Part shown: in pieces, positions 62,071-64,000 of the stretch
How positions within the stretch are numbered: the stretch's first letter is position 1
Layout of the letters: each line of letters begins with the position of its first letter
DNA from: Streptomyces cyaneogriseus subsp. noncyanogenus
GTDB lineage: Bacteria; Actinomycetota; Actinomycetes; Streptomycetales; Streptomycetaceae
NCBI RefSeq assembly: GCF_000931445.1
Contig: NZ_CP010849.1
Coordinates: 4,650,001 to 4,714,000, forward strand
DNA length: 64,000 nt
Direction of reading: 5' to 3'
Program-made: the position numbers and the translations under genes
Notes under the pieces: model-generated
What the model saw: the letters and a program-made list of their open reading frames with translations, nothing else
The model's database searches: none
What the model was told of the DNA's origin: nothing

Positions 62071-62440
62071 CAGAGCCTCGTGTCACCGCGCGCCAGCAGA
62101 CGCGGTGAACAATGGTCACAACGGGACGGGAAACCAGCGGCAGCCCTACCTGTAGTGGACGTTTCCCCGGGTCAGATACCTGGTTGTGGGTGCGAGGCCC
62201 GCAGGTGAGTGGCTGGAACGCGTCCGGTGAACCGGGTATGGCTCGCTGTTGGTGACAGGGGGGCTTGCGCGACCTCGGGCGGTTCGTGCGAGGATCGTCG
62301 CCGCCTCGGCGGGGCGTGACGCCCCGTCGGCTCCACACGCGGGGCCCGCTGCTCGCCCCGCGTGCCAGTCGTCCGCCGCACGGAGGAACCTCTCCCTCTT
62401 GACCTGGTCAGCCGTCCTGTCCGGTGCCGCTCTGCGCACG
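62071..62440. other. Intergenic region, end of the element relic to the secreted-protein gene
   Basis: 370 bases without a supported gene. Base composition returns to the chromosomal average near 62250. The region presumably contains the promoter of the gene at 62441, but no confident motif is seen. Confidence 0.5.
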
Positions 62441-63583
62441 ATGCGCACGGCGGCCGGGCGGCGTGCCCTGCACGTGGTGCTGCTGGCGGGCGGGTTGTTC
62501 GTACTGGGTCTGCTCTTCGGCCAGCGGGCGCAGGCGGCCGAGGGCCTGCCCGTGGCGGTCCCGGCGGCCGACGCCACCGTGACCACGTCCGGACCCGCGG
62601 CGGCGGACTCCCGGCCGTCGTCTCTCCCGGGCGCGGTCCCGGTTCCGGGATCGGCGGCCCAGGCGGCCGGGCAGGCCGTCGGGGCCGCGGCCGACCGGGT
62701 CGTGAGGCCGGTCGGGCAGGAGGCCGCCAAGCCGGTCGGCGGGCTGGTGGACACGGTCGGACGGGCCGTCGGGGCGGTGGCCGAGGGGCTCGGTGGGCAG
62801 CATGTGGAGCTGCCGCCACTGGAGTCGCTGCCGCTCGTCCCGTCGCTGCCGGACGGTACCTCCGGACTCCCCGGACTCCCCGGACTCCCCGGACTTCCCG
62901 GGTCCGGCCTCCCCGGCCTCCCCGACCTCCCCGACATCCCGGGTCTCCCCGGTCTGCCCGGGCCCGGCGCTCCCGGCACACCGGGACTTCCCGACGACCC
63001 CGCGGTGCCCGGCCTGCCGGACGTTCCGGTCCCGCCGGAGGCTCCCGTTCCGCCGGAGGCTCCCCTTCCGCCGGAGGTCCCCGGCCTTCCGGACGCTTCC
63101 GTCCTTCCGGACCGCGTGCTTCCCGGTCATCTCCTCCCCGCGCCGATCGCGTCGGTGCCGCCGCAAGACGGCCTCGGGGCGGAGCCCTCTGCTCCGCACG
63201 CCCCCGCCCCCTCAGCCGACCGGCGGGCCCCCTCTGCCGCCACCACGGCCGTCATGGCCGCTCCGGCCGACACGGCCCTGGTGGTCCTGGCCCACGGAAC
63301 CCAGTGCCGTCAGACCCCTGGGGACGACGTCCCGCCCGGCGGCGGACACCGTGCCGCCACCCCCGGCGGCTCCGCCCCCGCCGACCAGGCGCCCGCCGGC
63401 GACCCGGACAGCGCGCTGGGCAACCGGTCCGCGGCCGACAACGGCACGCCGCGCCACGGTGACGCGCACGCCGTCACTGTGCACCACCAGGTACCGCTGC
63501 GACTGCTGCCCGGCGCCGTCGCGCGCGCCGCCGCGGCCGAGACCCGCGACCGGCACCGGGACATCCCCCTCTTCCCCGCCTAG
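62441..63583 (+). CDS. Secreted protein with collagen-like Gly-Leu-Pro repeats
   Basis: A 380-residue exported protein. A signal peptide (MRTAAGRRALHVVLLAGGLF, cleavage after GQRAQAA) is followed by an Ala/Val-rich section, then a run of Gly-Leu-Pro and Asp/Glu-Pro triplets (about residues 145-225; GLPGLPGLPGLPG), then Pro-Pro-Glu repeats. It ends in a low-complexity tail without a sorting signal or membrane helix. There is no enzymatic motif. It may be a surface or aerial-hyphae coat component. The start is uncertain: ATG 62441 is chosen because it gives a proper signal peptide. Confidence 0.75.
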   Translation: MRTAAGRRALHVVLLAGGLFVLGLLFGQRAQAAEGLPVAVPAADATVTTSGPAAADSRPSSLPGAVPVPGSAAQAAGQAVGAAADRVVRPVGQEAAKPVGGLVDTVGRAVGAVAEGLGGQHVELPPLESLPLVPSLPDGTSGLPGLPGLPGLPGSGLPGLPDLPDIPGLPGLPGPGAPGTPGLPDDPAVPGLPDVPVPPEAPVPPEAPLPPEVPGLPDASVLPDRVLPGHLLPAPIASVPPQDGLGAEPSAPHAPAPSADRRAPSAATTAVMAAPADTALVVLAHGTQCRQTPGDDVPPGGGHRAATPGGSAPADQAPAGDPDSALGNRSAADNGTPRHGDAHAVTVHHQVPLRLLPGAVARAAAAETRDRHRDIPLFPA

Positions 63584-64000
63584 CGCGGGCCCCCGGCCGT
63601 ACACCTGCCGCGCGAGGGCGCGAAGGCCCGCCCATCCGTCCGGACCGGCTCCGCGCCCCGCCGTGGCAGCCGCCGGAGCCGGAGAACGCCCCCGCCCGGC
63701 CCCCCGGCCACCCCCGGGACGTCCACCCGGCCATCCCCGGCCGCGCGCGGGACGCCCCCTCGGCCCCCGTACGGCGTACGACCCGCGTCCGGTCTCCGGC
63801 GTTCGACGCGCCGGGGCCGCACGCCACACCCCGATCCCCCCACGGCACAGGACTCCGCGGACCGTCAGGCGCCGGACGAGCCGAAATCCGTCGGCCCGTC
63901 CGGCCGAAACCCCGCGGAAGGGGCGGCCGGCCCCATGGGGTGGGGTACCGGCCGCCGCACCCCGGGGACCGCGCGGAAGCGCGCGGCCCCCGGGGCTGTT
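63584..64000. other. Intergenic region to the window edge
   Basis: 417 bases with long open frames on both strands that I do not accept as genes (no start with ribosome site, Pro/Arg noise). Two GC-rich hairpins are present near the end: GGGGCGGCCGGCCCC-type symmetry at 63916-63950, and the terminator at 63960-63995. Confidence 0.5.
63960..63995. terminator. Strong hairpin terminator near the window end
   Basis: CCCCGGGGACCGCGC pairs with GCGCGGCCCCCGGGG with a single A-C mismatch and a six-base loop, followed by CTGTT. It may serve the secreted-protein gene or a gene entering from beyond 64000. Confidence 0.8.

Noticed and set aside
63584..63950. Continuation or second gene after the collagen-like protein
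   Set aside because: All frames are open because of base composition, but none has a start with ribosome site or a domain.

Overview
The window is a very GC-rich actinobacterial chromosome segment, almost certainly Streptomyces. Codon third positions are nearly all G/C, GTG starts are common, and several starts sit 6-8 bases after a -10 box, which suggests leaderless mRNAs. Gene order and content match the conserved core-chromosome block that carries tsaD, groES-groEL1, whiD-bldM-shbA, guaB/guaB3, a Ser/Thr kinase array, guaA, pcrA and icmB in Streptomyces coelicolor. The order groES/groEL - whiB-like - sigma factor - guaB - guaB3 - GMC oxidoreductase also resembles the Mycobacterium tuberculosis block from groES/groEL1 through whiB3, sigD, guaB2 and guaB3 to choD. 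No biosynthetic gene cluster, CRISPR array or complete prophage is visible.

Layout. 1-5.7 kb: a partial L,D-transpeptidase-like gene, the overlapping tsaB-rimI-tsaD tRNA t6A operon with a small follower, a LacI regulator and an LCP cell-wall ligase. 5.7-8.7 kb: a methyltransferase and two tandem deacetylase lipoproteins. 8.7-11 kb: groES-groEL1 under two CIRCE operators. 11-13.7 kb: SDR, MOSC and LysR genes. 13.7-19 kb: the developmental regulators whiD, bldM (with a clear sigma-BldN promoter) and shbA, then guaB and guaB3. 19-22.3 kb: a nucleotide-sugar dehydrogenase lacking its catalytic Cys, and glpD. 22.5-30.3 kb: four tandem receptor-like Ser/Thr kinases, one of them a clear pseudokinase. 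30.4-34 kb: an aldehyde dehydrogenase and a GMC oxidoreductase. 34-36.6 kb: a sortase substrate and a chorismate mutase preceded by what looks like a leader-peptide attenuator. 36.6-46.3 kb: guaA, small redox and membrane genes, a PspC/histidine kinase/response regulator stress module, an NlpC/P60 hydrolase and a TDT transporter. 46.7-53 kb: pcrA, an M23 endopeptidase, a lipase and icmB. 53-61 kb: two divergent transcription units, SWIM-DUF5691 and MoxR ATPase-DUF5682-VWA. 61-62.2 kb: a degenerate tRNA-Lys-like sequence followed by gene remnants of an apparent mobile element. 62.4-64 kb: a collagen-like secreted protein and a terminator.

The genes cover essential housekeeping (t6A modification, chaperonin, GMP synthesis, helicase), development (WhiD, BldM, ShbA) and cell-envelope growth and sensing (LCP, kinases, NlpC/P60, M23, sortase substrate, PspC). 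The least understood parts are the five-gene SWIM/DUF5691/MoxR/DUF5682/VWA module, which has the layout of a MoxR-VWA chaperone-like or conflict system, the chorismate mutase attenuator, and the pseudokinase inside the kinase array. Function calls rest on motifs read by eye. No database search was possible.
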